From NCBI GenBank assembly GCA_029256725.1, contig JAQSXJ010000057.1, forward strand, positions 1 to 64,000: a stretch of 64,000 nucleotides of DNA. The letters run 5' to 3'. Shown here piece by piece: positions 56,087 to 64,000 of the stretch (positions within the stretch are counted from its first letter, which is position 1; the number at the start of each line of letters is the position of its first letter). Below the pieces are notes generated by a model. The model ran no database searches, was not told where the DNA came from, and saw only the letters and a program-made list of their open reading frames with translations. This DNA is from Anaerocolumna sp. GTDB lineage: Bacteria; Bacillota; Clostridia; Lachnospirales; Lachnospiraceae. Both the position numbers and the translations under genes were made by a program.

Positions 56087-58114
56087 TTAATTTAAGATAC
56101 TACTATCTTCAAACAGTTTATCAATGAGCTTATCATCTGCAAGGTAGGGAAGTGTAATATGATCCTTTCCCTCCATTACTTCATTGTATTCTGCTACTGT
56201 TTCCATGGAATTCTCACATCTGCCCCAGCTTCTTCTGGATACGCCTATCATGGTATCCCAGGGAATAGCTGCTCTGATTATCTCATCCACTCTTTCACTG
56301 CCGTCTAACAATAAGCCAAAACCTCCGTTTATGGATTTTCCGATACCGACACCACCTCCATTATGAAGGGCTACAAGACTCATTCCTCTGGCTGCATTTC
56401 CGGCATAACATTGTATTGCCATATCAGCGGTTATATTACTACCGTCATAAACACTGGAGGTCTCTCTGAAAGGAGAGTCTGTCCCGCCAGTATCATGATG
56501 ATCCCTTCCAAGCATAACCGGGCCGATTACGTTTTCTCTTACCATTTGGTTGAATTTAAGTGCAATATCACGTCTGCCAAAAGCATCCTGATACAGTATT
56601 CTGCACTGTGTTCCGACTACCAGATTATTTTTCCGGGCATCTCGAATCCAAATGTAATTGTCCCTGTCCTGACCCCGACGCTCTGGATCAATCATCTCCA
56701 TAGCCGCTGCATCAGTCTTAATCAAATCCTCTGGGTTACCACTTAAGCAGCACCATCTGAAAGGACCATAGCCGTAATCAAATAACATAGGACCCATGAT
56801 ATCCTCTACATAGGAAGGGAATATAAACCCTTCACTGGTATCCTTTCCGTTCTTAGCAATTTCTGTTACACCGGCATCAAATACAGCTTTCATAAAGGCA
56901 TTCCCGTAATCAAAGAAATAAGTCCCTCTATCTGTTAAGGTCTTTATCAGATGAAAATGCTTCTGTAAGGACTGATCGACCAACTCTTTAAAGTGTTCTT
57001 TATCTGTACTTAAGAGATCCGTTCGCTGTTCAAAGGTCAGTCCCTGAGGGCAGTAACCGCCGTCGTAAGGCACATGACAGGAAGTCTGATCGGAAAGTAA
57101 TTCAATATGGATATTCTTCTCTACGGCATATTCCAGTAAATCGATAATATTACCATGGTAGGCAATTGAGATACTTTGTTTCTTATTAAGGTAATCCTGT
57201 GCCAGTGAGAAGGCGTCTTCTATATTACTGGTTGCTCTGGATAACCATCGCTGTTCCAGGCGAGTGTTTATTCTGGATTCATCCACTTCTGCGATAATAC
57301 CTACACCACCGGCTATTTCAACTGCTTTTGGTTGTGCGCCGCTCATACCACCAAGACCTGAAGTGATAAACAGATGGCCTTTAAGATCTTCTTCGCCAGA
57401 GATACCTAATACTTTTCGCCCGGCATTTAAAAGGGTATTATAGGTGCCATGGACAATTCCCTGTGGGCCTATGTACATCCAGCCTCCGGCTGTCATCTGT
57501 CCGTAATTGCTTACCCCCATAGCAGCAGCTTTTGTCCAGTCTGCAGGATTATCATACATACCAACCATTATTCCATTGGTAATAACTACTCTTGGGCTGG
57601 TTTTATGAGAATGAAATACCCCCATTGGATGTCCTGACATAACAACCAGAGTCTGTTCCTCTGTCAGTTCCTCCAGATACTTTTTGATCAATTGATACTG
57701 CATCCAATTCTGACACACCTGACCGGTCTCGCCGTAGGTAACCAATTCATAAGGATAAAGTGCAACCTCATGATTCAGGTTATTATCTATCATCACCTGA
57801 AAGGCCTTACCCTCTAAGCATTTACCCTTATATTCTTCTATTGGTTTACCATAGATACGTTCCTTTGGCATAAAGCGATAACCATAGATTCTACCTTTGG
57901 TTCTTAGTTCGTCTAAGAATTCAGGAGCCAAGACCTCATGCAGTGAACCCGGTATATAGCGCAGTGCATTTTTTAAGGCAAGTTTTATCTCCCTTTCGTT
58001 CAGAGTCAATTCTCTTCTCGGAGCACGTCTTATGCCCTCCTTAAAAACCGGATATTCAGGTAATACAGCTTCCAGTCTAATTTTCATGGCATCCATTATT
58101 TTCTTATTATCCAT
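56087..58114 (-). CDS. hutU: Urocanate hydratase
   Basis: 675-residue NAD-dependent urocanase. VVMSGHPMGVF, ITSGLGGMSGAQPKA (NAD loop), GYGPFRWCCLSG with the catalytic-region Cys, and MLGRDHHDTGGTDSPFRETS are family blocks. It is longer than the E. coli-type enzyme (about 555) but matches the longer clostridial form. I start at 58114: the frame from there begins like other long HutU proteins, and GGAGG sits three bases upstream, a little close. The longer frame overlaps hutH without a ribosome site. Confidence 0.93.
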   Translation of the reverse strand: MDNKKIMDAMKIRLEAVLPEYPVFKEGIRRAPRRELTLNEREIKLALKNALRYIPGSLHEVLAPEFLDELRTKGRIYGYRFMPKERIYGKPIEEYKGKCLEGKAFQVMIDNNLNHEVALYPYELVTYGETGQVCQNWMQYQLIKKYLEELTEEQTLVVMSGHPMGVFHSHKTSPRVVITNGIMVGMYDNPADWTKAAAMGVSNYGQMTAGGWMYIGPQGIVHGTYNTLLNAGRKVLGISGEEDLKGHLFITSGLGGMSGAQPKAVEIAGGVGIIAEVDESRINTRLEQRWLSRATSNIEDAFSLAQDYLNKKQSISIAYHGNIIDLLEYAVEKNIHIELLSDQTSCHVPYDGGYCPQGLTFEQRTDLLSTDKEHFKELVDQSLQKHFHLIKTLTDRGTYFFDYGNAFMKAVFDAGVTEIAKNGKDTSEGFIFPSYVEDIMGPMLFDYGYGPFRWCCLSGNPEDLIKTDAAAMEMIDPERRGQDRDNYIWIRDARKNNLVVGTQCRILYQDAFGRRDIALKFNQMVRENVIGPVMLGRDHHDTGGTDSPFRETSSVYDGSNITADMAIQCYAGNAARGMSLVALHNGGGVGIGKSINGGFGLLLDGSERVDEIIRAAIPWDTMIGVSRRSWGRCENSMETVAEYNEVMEGKDHITLPYLADDKLIDKLFEDSSILN

Positions 58115-58151
58115 AGTCCTCCATTCCACTGCGTAGCAGCTCAAATTCTGG

Positions 58152-59681
58152 TTAAACTGCAAGAACTCCGACTTTCTCTTCTACAGCAGATACCAGTGAA
58201 CCGTCTATAATTAAATTCTCACAGTTATTGATATCTTCATAAAGCGGTCTGTCCTCATCTAGTTTTTCAATTTTTTCACGGATTAAAGTGTACGCTGCAC
58301 AGGTTCCTATTCCAAGACCTTTGTCTCCGCGAAGGTCAATTGCCTGGCAGGCACACATTAATTCAATTGCAAGTACCCTTCGTACATTCTCCATAATACT
58401 CATAGCTTTTCTGGCTGCAATGGTTCCCATACTGACATGATCCTCCTGATTTGCTGAGGACGGTATGCTGTCAACGCTTGCCGGATGGGCTAATATTTTA
58501 TTTTCTGATACCAGTGCTGCTGCAGTATATTGAACAATCATAAAACCCGAATTTACACCGCCTTTTTCTATCAGGAAAGAAGGAAGACCGCTTAAGGAGG
58601 AATTCACCATTCTCTCAATTCGCCGTTCTGATATATTTGCAAGCTCTGCAATGGCAATCCCCAGGAAATCAAAGCTTATAGCCATTGGCTGACCGTGGAA
58701 GTTACCACCAGAGATACCTTCTTCGGTATCAGTAAAGATTATGGGATTATCCGTCACAGAATTCATCTCTATTTCAATTTTTTCCTTAACATAATGAAGG
58801 GCGTCTTTACTAGCTCCATGAACCTGAGGAATACAGCGGAGGGAGTAGGCATCCTGTACTCTGATTTCTCCCTGCTTCGTTACATTTTTACTTTCCTTTA
58901 ACAGAGTGCAAAGTAAGGCAGCCGTATCAATCTGTCCCTTATGAGGTCTTACCTCATGAAGTCTTTTATCCAAGGCATTGATAATACCATTTTGTGCTTC
59001 ATAGCTTAGGGCTGCTGCGACGTCAGAAATCTTAAGCAAATTCATGGCATCGAAGACGGTAAGAGCTCCAATGGCAGTCATTACCTGTGTTCCGTTAATA
59101 AGTGCAAGACCTTCTTTTTCCGTCAGCTCTATGATAGGTATGTTTGCAAGTTCCATTGCCTGGGCACCATGATATATATTTCCCTTGTATTCTGCTTTAC
59201 CCATGCCAATCATCGGCAGAACCATATGTGCAAGAGGTACCAAATCACCACTTGCGCCAAGAGAACCTTTTTCCGGAATAAGTGGTGTTACTCCAGCATT
59301 CAGCATCTCAATAAGGGTTTGAATGGTTTCCAGTCTCGCTCCTGAATAACCCTTTACAAGATTATTGACACGGAGCAGCATAATGCCCCTTACTATGTCA
59401 CGGTTTAGATTATTACCGGCGCCAACTGCATGTGAAATAATCAGGTTACGCTGTAACTTTTTGGACTCACTTTTAGAAATCACCTGATTACAGAACATTC
59501 CGAATCCCGTAGTGACACCATATACCACCTGCCCCTCTTCCACCAGTTTGTCCACGACGCACCGGGATTCTATAACTTTTTTCTCCTGTTCCGGAGCAAG
59601 GATTACCGGTGCATTATGTCTGCATACCTTCTCTACCTCCTCAAGGGTTAAACTACTTCCGTTAATTAATACAGCTTCCAT
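58152..59681 (-). CDS. hutH: Histidine ammonia-lyase
   Basis: 509 residues. The MIO cofactor triad is Ala143-Ser144-Gly145 in GSLGASGDLVPLAHM, and YGVTTGFG, QDAYSLRC and FDFLG-type blocks are all present. It removes ammonia from L-histidine to give urocanate and is first in the hut operon. I use the ATG at 59681 behind TTGGAGG. No HutP-type regulator or histidine permease lies in the window. Confidence 0.95.
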   Translation of the reverse strand: MEAVLINGSSLTLEEVEKVCRHNAPVILAPEQEKKVIESRCVVDKLVEEGQVVYGVTTGFGMFCNQVISKSESKKLQRNLIISHAVGAGNNLNRDIVRGIMLLRVNNLVKGYSGARLETIQTLIEMLNAGVTPLIPEKGSLGASGDLVPLAHMVLPMIGMGKAEYKGNIYHGAQAMELANIPIIELTEKEGLALINGTQVMTAIGALTVFDAMNLLKISDVAAALSYEAQNGIINALDKRLHEVRPHKGQIDTAALLCTLLKESKNVTKQGEIRVQDAYSLRCIPQVHGASKDALHYVKEKIEIEMNSVTDNPIIFTDTEEGISGGNFHGQPMAISFDFLGIAIAELANISERRIERMVNSSLSGLPSFLIEKGGVNSGFMIVQYTAAALVSENKILAHPASVDSIPSSANQEDHVSMGTIAARKAMSIMENVRRVLAIELMCACQAIDLRGDKGLGIGTCAAYTLIREKIEKLDEDRPLYEDINNCENLIIDGSLVSAVEEKVGVLAV

Positions 59682-59761
59682 AAGAACCTCCAAATAATTT
59701 ATAATAAGCGTTGCAATTATCAATAATTTATATTACTAATGCATTATCACAATAAAGTTAA

Positions 59762-59790
59762 AAGAGGCACCTCAGTATGAGGTGCCTCTT
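59762..59790 (-). terminator. Hairpin before hutH
   Basis: Perfect 13-bp stem AAGAGGCACCTCA with 3-base loop, followed by TTTAA on the minus strand, about 80 bases before hutH. It may stop read-through from the chemoreceptor gene or act as an attenuator. Confidence 0.65.
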
Positions 59791-59893
59791 AATTAATTCT
59801 ATGTAATTGTCTCTCTTTCAATTTATCAAACATATAATCTCCATTTTCAATTGACAGATTGGTATATACAGAAACCAAAGACTATATGCAAAA

Positions 59894-59918
59894 AGGCAAT
59901 GGAATCCTACCATTGCCT
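59894..59918 (-). terminator. Terminator of chemoreceptor gene
   Basis: AGGCAATGG / CCATTGCCT stem with five T on the minus strand, 69 bases after the stop. Confidence 0.8.
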
Positions 59919-59986
59919 CATTGCAACAATTACATCATAAAACATATACCTTATTATGTCAATTAGTAATTTTATTTATTATGGGA

Positions 59987-61135
59987 CTACAGTTGATTTG
60001 CAATCTTTGTTAATTCTTCTGATAAGGCTGTGATTTCCTGGAGACTGGCAGTAATTTCTTCTGTTGCAGCTGCCTGTTCCTGGCTTGAATCAAGAGTTAC
60101 CTGACTCTGTTTGTTGGAGTCTGTAATGTTTTCCTTAATAGTTATAGTTAACTTATCAATTCCGGTTACAGTATTTTTAGACTTTTCTGATAACTGGCGA
60201 ATTTCAGAAGCAACAACACTAAATCCTTTACCCGCTTCTCCTACTCTGGCAGCTTCAATAGCTGCATTTAAGCCTAACATATTCGTCTGATTCGCAATGG
60301 ATTTGATAAAGGAACTTATTTTATTTATTTCTTCTGTAGTGACAGTGATCTTCTGGATATTATCATTAAGCTTTTGCTGATTGTTATGAATGTCAGTAGC
60401 TGCTGTTGCCATTTCCTCAACGGTTGCTGCAATCTGAGTCAGTCCGTTTCGAAGGCTGACAGCCATATCTCTAAGTGAGTTCTCAATTGTCTTTGGTCTT
60501 ACAACATTTAAAGCTCCTATAACCTCATTGGTTTCCTCATCCATAAAAGGTGAAACCAGTATTCTAAGAGGTACCCCGTAATCAAGATTGTCATAATCAA
60601 TCCTCTGAACCTTACCAGTAGTTAATGCTTCAATAGCAGCTGCGTCTGTGGTAATATCTTTTCCAATTTGAACATCAGTGAGATTAAAGTTAGCGGAGGG
60701 TTGTCTTTGGGTAATTTTTTCCTTATCCATAATGGAAAGAAAAGCACCGCCGGGGAACATTTCAGTGATAAACGGAGCAAAATCTTTAAATCCACTCACC
60801 ATATGGTGTATCTTAGGCTGAGCCATGTTAAAGGATTCATTTACAGTACCGTCTTCTTCTATAACAGGAATGGAGATTAATTTATACATGGTCTCATTAT
60901 CTTGTGCAACCACTGTTCCATTTACAAGTTTCATATCAGCAATTGCCTGAGTGTATAAACCGGAACCATCAAGCTTTTGACCTGGATTAAACTCTGGTAA
61001 ATCAAATTCTTCAGATGCTGCTTTCCATACCACAGTATCTTCTTTTACTACAAAAAAAAGGCATCCGCCTGTTATAAGGTTCGCCTGTAATTCTGCAAAA
61101 CTTTTGATGCTATCTAATCCACTTTTCTTTATCAT
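59987..61135 (-). CDS. Soluble methyl-accepting chemotaxis-like protein
   Basis: 382 residues without membrane helices. The N-terminal about 230 residues form a sensor region of unknown ligand. A short signalling domain follows with the hairpin tip [26 protein letters not shown] (in part) and flanking coiled coils. It is a cytoplasmic chemoreceptor type; the sensor contains two related GALNVV/FLSIMD-like beta segments. AGGGAG precedes the ATG. It is transcribed toward the hut operon but separated from it by two hairpins. Confidence 0.85.
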   Translation of the reverse strand: MIKKSGLDSIKSFAELQANLITGGCLFFVVKEDTVVWKAASEEFDLPEFNPGQKLDGSGLYTQAIADMKLVNGTVVAQDNETMYKLISIPVIEEDGTVNESFNMAQPKIHHMVSGFKDFAPFITEMFPGGAFLSIMDKEKITQRQPSANFNLTDVQIGKDITTDAAAIEALTTGKVQRIDYDNLDYGVPLRILVSPFMDEETNEVIGALNVVRPKTIENSLRDMAVSLRNGLTQIAATVEEMATAATDIHNNQQKLNDNIQKITVTTEEINKISSFIKSIANQTNMLGLNAAIEAARVGEAGKGFSVVASEIRQLSEKSKNTVTGIDKLTITIKENITDSNKQSQVTLDSSQEQAAATEEITASLQEITALSEELTKIANQL

Positions 61136-61417
61136 TCTCTTAATCTCCCTTTTTCGTTGTGTCTGTCAGTACTGTATCAAGTCAAATGAATCTGGAATTC
61201 TGTTTTTATCATATATATTTCGACAATACCTGTCAACAGAACAAAGTTCAAACAGGACGAAAGAACTACAGTAAAAAGAGGATTTTATAACGATAAATCT
61301 CATTGTTATAATTTTGTCAATATAGAATTTCAAAAATATTTATGGTATGATATAGAAAATCCAAATTGCATTATTAATACTTTGTATTATTAATGTACAT
61401 ATACTTGGGGAGGGAAT

Positions 61418-61990
61418 ATGTCTGATAAAATAACCAGGGATATTATCATAGAAACAGCGAATCAACTCTTTCTTAAGAATGGTTATAAGAATGTAACCGT
61501 GATTGATATCTGTAATGCCTGTGATATCTCCAAAACTGCCTTTTATTATCATCTAAAGTCCAAAGAAGACGCCATACTGAATTTTCATGATGCAGTCACC
61601 CAAAATATCACGAAACATTTAATTTCGATTCTGTCAAAAGATAATTATTGGGATCAGCTGTTAATCTGCTTTGAGAGTCTAATCAAAGAAGCCAGCAAGT
61701 TCGGTACGGATTTCCTGAGTCAGATGCTCATATGTAATCTGAAGGAGGACTACGGAAGTTACGACTTTCGACAAGAATTGACCAATGTAGTGGTTATGAT
61801 TATTAAGAAGGGACAGGAAGCCGGGCAATTCAGAAATAAAAATGATGCTCTGACCCTATTCCAGGCAGCCTCCTATATGTTTCTGGGACAAGAGGTTACC
61901 TGGTGTATCAAAAAGGGCGAATTTAAGTGGTTAGATGATATTCGCCATGGATTGGAATGTGTCTTTGATGTTTTACCGGAGCTTAGATAA
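61418..61990 (+). CDS. TetR family regulator
   Basis: 190 residues. N-terminal helix-turn-helix ANQLFLKNGYKNVTVIDIC, then DISKTAFYYHLKSKEDAI, with a helical ligand domain of no specific similarity. GGGGAGGG precedes the ATG. No divergent target gene is adjacent (the chemoreceptor gene faces away upstream), so it may control itself or that gene. Confidence 0.88.
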   Translation: MSDKITRDIIIETANQLFLKNGYKNVTVIDICNACDISKTAFYYHLKSKEDAILNFHDAVTQNITKHLISILSKDNYWDQLLICFESLIKEASKFGTDFLSQMLICNLKEDYGSYDFRQELTNVVVMIIKKGQEAGQFRNKNDALTLFQAASYMFLGQEVTWCIKKGEFKWLDDIRHGLECVFDVLPELR

Positions 61991-62004
61991 CAGGTGTGTT
62001 TAAG

Positions 62005-63156
62005 TTATACTACGAGGGGAGTATAACTGACTGTACAACCATCCAGCTGTTCTTTTATTTTTTCTTCATCGAAATCTCTTCCTATAAATACAATCTGATT
62101 CATTCGATCTCGATCTCCGAATATATCATCCCATTCCGCCAGGACTTCTGGATATTCTTTAAATACTTCTTTTTGTTCCTCAGAATTAAAAGCTGCTATC
62201 CAGTTTGACACTTCTGTTAACGATGAATTTCTTCCCGCCTGTTCAAAAAGCTGTACATGCATATCATCATCTGAGAACCAGATATATCCTTTTGCACGAA
62301 TGATATCAGAGGGATAGTTAAGTTCCAAAAATTCTATGAATGCATTATAATCAAACGGATTTCGTTGTTCATATACAAAAGATGAGATACCATATTCTTT
62401 CTGCTCACCTTTATCTGCTTTAGCTTCTCTTAAAAGTGCTTTTTGAATAGCAGAGGAATTGTTTACTTTCTCATAATCAAAACGCTTCTCATGAAAGATC
62501 AGGTCGGCTTCTACTTTTCCCTGCACAGTTTCAATGATATCTGCTTCCGGCTGTAAATGTTTTATGACTGTTTTTACCTGGGTGAGCTCCTCTAAAGTCA
62601 GTAAATCACATTTATTCAATATAATAAGGTTACAGAACTCAATCTGATCCATCACCAGATTTATGATATCGGGATCATCTTCTGTATCAGTTTCAGCGCT
62701 TTCCTTTACTTCCTGCAGTTCTTCCATTTTCACAAGGAATTCATGATAGATTCTGTCTGCATCAACTACTGTAACTATGGAATTTAAGTATACAGAAGAA
62801 TTCTTAGTTTTATCTTCATACATAAGAAAGCTTTCTGCTAAGGAGGCCGGATTACTGATTCCAGAAGCCTCAACCAATATTGCTTCTATTTCTTTGGTAT
62901 CAGATAATTGTTCGATCTGGTCCATGAACTCTTCCCGCAGAGTACAACAGATACAGCCGTTTTGTAATTCAATCATTTTTGTGTCCATCTGTGCTATGCT
63001 GTTTTTCTTTAATAAATCGGCATCCAGATTAATGCTGCCCATATCATTTACTATCACAGCAAGGTTCTTATGGGTCTGTGATTTTAGCAGTTCGTTCATA
63101 ACTGTTGTTTTACCGGAGCCAAGATAACCGGTTATTAAGGTTACTGGTTTTTGCAT
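62005..63156 (-). CDS. COG0523 GTPase, probable zinc metallochaperone
   Basis: 383 residues. Walker A GYLGSGKTT (10-18), metal motif CxCC (Cys68, Cys70, Cys71), NKCDLL for GTP, and the CobW C-terminal domain with FGDRDRMNQIVFIG. It is downstream of a zinc-free L28 paralogue by 13 bases, the classic low-zinc pairing, so a zinc-allocation role (YciC/ZNG1-like) is likely. GGAGG before the ATG. Confidence 0.88.
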   Translation of the reverse strand: MQKPVTLITGYLGSGKTTVMNELLKSQTHKNLAVIVNDMGSINLDADLLKKNSIAQMDTKMIELQNGCICCTLREEFMDQIEQLSDTKEIEAILVEASGISNPASLAESFLMYEDKTKNSSVYLNSIVTVVDADRIYHEFLVKMEELQEVKESAETDTEDDPDIINLVMDQIEFCNLIILNKCDLLTLEELTQVKTVIKHLQPEADIIETVQGKVEADLIFHEKRFDYEKVNNSSAIQKALLREAKADKGEQKEYGISSFVYEQRNPFDYNAFIEFLELNYPSDIIRAKGYIWFSDDDMHVQLFEQAGRNSSLTEVSNWIAAFNSEEQKEVFKEYPEVLAEWDDIFGDRDRMNQIVFIGRDFDEEKIKEQLDGCTVSYTPLVV

Positions 63157-63169
63157 GTTGGCCTCCTGT

Positions 63170-63355
63170 TTATGCTCTTGTTACTAATCCTGATTTTAAT
63201 GCTGTTGTAGATACCCAAACTTTCTTCGTAGTACCGTTTTCTATTACTTTTATCTTCTTTAGATTGGGTTTTTGCATATGTTTTGTTTTTCTGTTAGAGT
63301 GACTTACCTGATTGCCAAACATTACAGATTTACCGGTATATTTACATTTTGCCAT
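63170..63355 (-). CDS. rpmB: Ribosomal protein L28, zinc-free paralogue
   Basis: 61 residues. SVMFGNQVSHSNRKTKH and KKVWVSTTALKSGLV are L28 hallmarks. Zinc-binding L28 has Cys pairs near both ends. Here only one Cys remains (MAKCKYTGK), so the protein should not bind zinc. Such copies replace the zinc form under zinc starvation. I start at 63355, the usual MAK start; AAAGG is 14 bases upstream, so a start at 63367 (four residues longer) is possible. Confidence 0.88.
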   Translation of the reverse strand: MAKCKYTGKSVMFGNQVSHSNRKTKHMQKPNLKKIKVIENGTTKKVWVSTTALKSGLVTRA

Positions 63356-63412
63356 ATTTATAACCATGCCTTTCTCATAGCCTGCTACCTTGGGATGCAG
63401 GCATATTGCTAT

Positions 63413-63428
63413 ATGATTTGCAAATCAT
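63413..63428. promoter_or_regulatory. Palindromic operator of L28/COG0523 operon
   Basis: Perfect 16-bp palindrome ATGATTTGCAAATCAT, centred about 13 bases after the predicted transcription start. A related GCAAA...TTTGC pair lies upstream of the -35 (about 63473-63498). Zur or another Fur-family repressor is the likely binder, inferred from gene content. Confidence 0.6.
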
Positions 63429-63440
63429 TCGTATTTAGAG

Positions 63441-63469
63441 ATTATATATTGTTATTTTTAACTTGTCAA
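63441..63469 (-). promoter_or_regulatory. Consensus sigma-A promoter of L28/COG0523 operon
   Basis: TTGACA (63469-63464), exactly 17 bases, TATAAT (63446-63441) on the minus strand. A perfect consensus promoter usually needs a repressor, which fits the palindrome just downstream. Confidence 0.85.
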
Positions 63470-63542
63470 TACAAATGCAAATAATATGCGTTTGCAATAT
63501 TGGCTAATAGAATTAACTTGATTAAACATAATTTTGTATTAA

Positions 63543-63587
63543 AAAAGATAGCTATCACCACGGTAAGTCGGTGGACAGCTATCTTTT
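63543..63587 (-). terminator. Terminator of mechanosensitive channel gene
   Basis: AAAAGATAGCT / AGCTATCTTTT outer stem with inner CCAC/GTGG, then T-rich on the minus strand. Confidence 0.85.
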
Positions 63588-63637
63588 AGGTCTATAATAA
63601 ATTAAATTTAGATTCCAATAATCTGATCATATATGTG

Positions 63638-64000
63638 CTAGAAACTATCTTTTCTGAAATCATAGCCTGTTGGATTCTGAAATATTCTTAGATCAAATTC
63701 TGGTATAACAGCCATAATATGATCAAATATATCTGCCTGTGCAGCCTCATAACTTGCCCAGGCTGTATCATTAATAAATACATAGATTTCAATAGGCAGC
63801 CCCTTGTCAGTCGGTTCCAGCTGCCGGGCCATACAGTTCATTCCCTTATGAATTTTGGGATGATGTTTCAGGTAACTGTCAATATATGCTCGGAAGGTAC
63901 CAATATTGGTAAGATGTCTTCCATTTACCATATTTACAGGATCAATTCCGTTAAGCTTATTATACTCTTCTATTTCTTGGTGTTTATTCTCCAGATATTC
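63638..64000 (-). CDS. MscS/YbdG-type mechanosensitive channel, C-terminal part
   Basis: Gene enters from the right edge. The last about 120 residues read EYLENKHQEIEEYNKLNG, then GRHLTNIGTFRAYIDSYL, and GLPIEIYVFINDTAWASYEAAQADIFDHI (in part), the cytoplasmic C-terminus of YbdG-like MscS channels. The membrane part is outside the window. The open frame continues from the internal Met at 63931 back to 64000 without a stop. Confidence 0.82.
   Translation of the reverse strand, partial: EYLENKHQEIEEYNKLNGIDPVNMVNGRHLTNIGTFRAYIDSYLKHHPKIHKGMNCMARQLEPTDKGLPIEIYVFINDTAWASYEAAQADIFDHIMAVIPEFDLRIFQNPTGYDFRKDSF

Overview
This window reads as chromosome of a low-GC, anaerobic, probably spore-forming Firmicute. 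Family-level features point to Lachnospiraceae, near Anaerocolumna or Lachnoclostridium: AT-rich intergenic DNA, strong GGAGG ribosome sites, plant-polysaccharide hydrolases (GH43 arabinanase, GH2 remnant), an AprBA/CysND sulfate module, a CotA-type laccase beside a Cys-rich coat-like protein, and a T-box leader. The lineage is inference. I see no rRNA, tRNA, CRISPR array, prophage or complete insertion sequence.

Layout. 1-7.3 kb is a decaying region: four PhoP-like boxes facing left, a broken GH2 glycosidase, an alpha/beta hydrolase, a LUD-family remnant, an intact secreted arabinanase, a frameshifted flavin oxidoreductase and an orphan RCC1 repeat. 7.4-12.2 kb holds an M3 peptidase and an ABC exporter with its LytTR/DUF3021 pair. 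12.6-21.3 kb is one eight-gene sulfate operon (sbp-cysT-cysW-cysA-aprA-aprB-cysD-cysN) that takes up sulfate, activates it to APS and reduces APS with an AprBA-type reductase. No sulfite reductase, cysC or cysH lies in the window. 21.5-28.2 kb carries a GNAT remnant, a LacI regulator, a cation exporter, a TetR-controlled flavodoxin/FMN-binding cluster with two matching operators, and a diguanylate cyclase. 28.3-33.1 kb has a kinase-like gene and ileS, whose protein carries an altered HIGH motif (GIHH), under a long T-box leader with an AUC specifier. 33.1-41.7 kb holds LysE/Lrp, a HAM1-like pyrophosphatase, a YcxB gene with an in-frame stop, a GHL10 hydrolase and an amidase with an internal deletion. 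42.2-49.3 kb has a tyrosine recombinase, a methyltransferase, an ABC-F gene with an attenuator-like leader, a MurA homologue with Asp in place of the catalytic Cys, and Lgt. 49.5-51.9 kb is a coat pair. 52.2-59.7 kb is a five-gene histidine-degradation operon. 60-64 kb has a soluble chemoreceptor, a TetR regulator, a zinc-limitation-type operon (zinc-free L28 plus COG0523 GTPase) and the end of a mechanosensitive channel gene.

Themes. (1) The hut operon seems to encode a full histidine to glutamate route with a deiminase (HutF-like) and an M20 amidohydrolase in the place usually held by HutG. (2) Two housekeeping enzymes carry active-site changes linked to natural antibiotic tolerance (IleRS GXHH, mupirocin; MurA Cys-to-Asp, fosfomycin), and an ABC-F gene lies next to murA. 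(3) Seven genes are broken or remnants. (4) Several intergenic spaces hold short degenerate tandem repeats of different unit sequence. I did not find a clearly new multi-gene system. The best candidates for new biology are the M20-for-HutG replacement, the double T-box-like ileS leader and the TetR/flavodoxin regulon.
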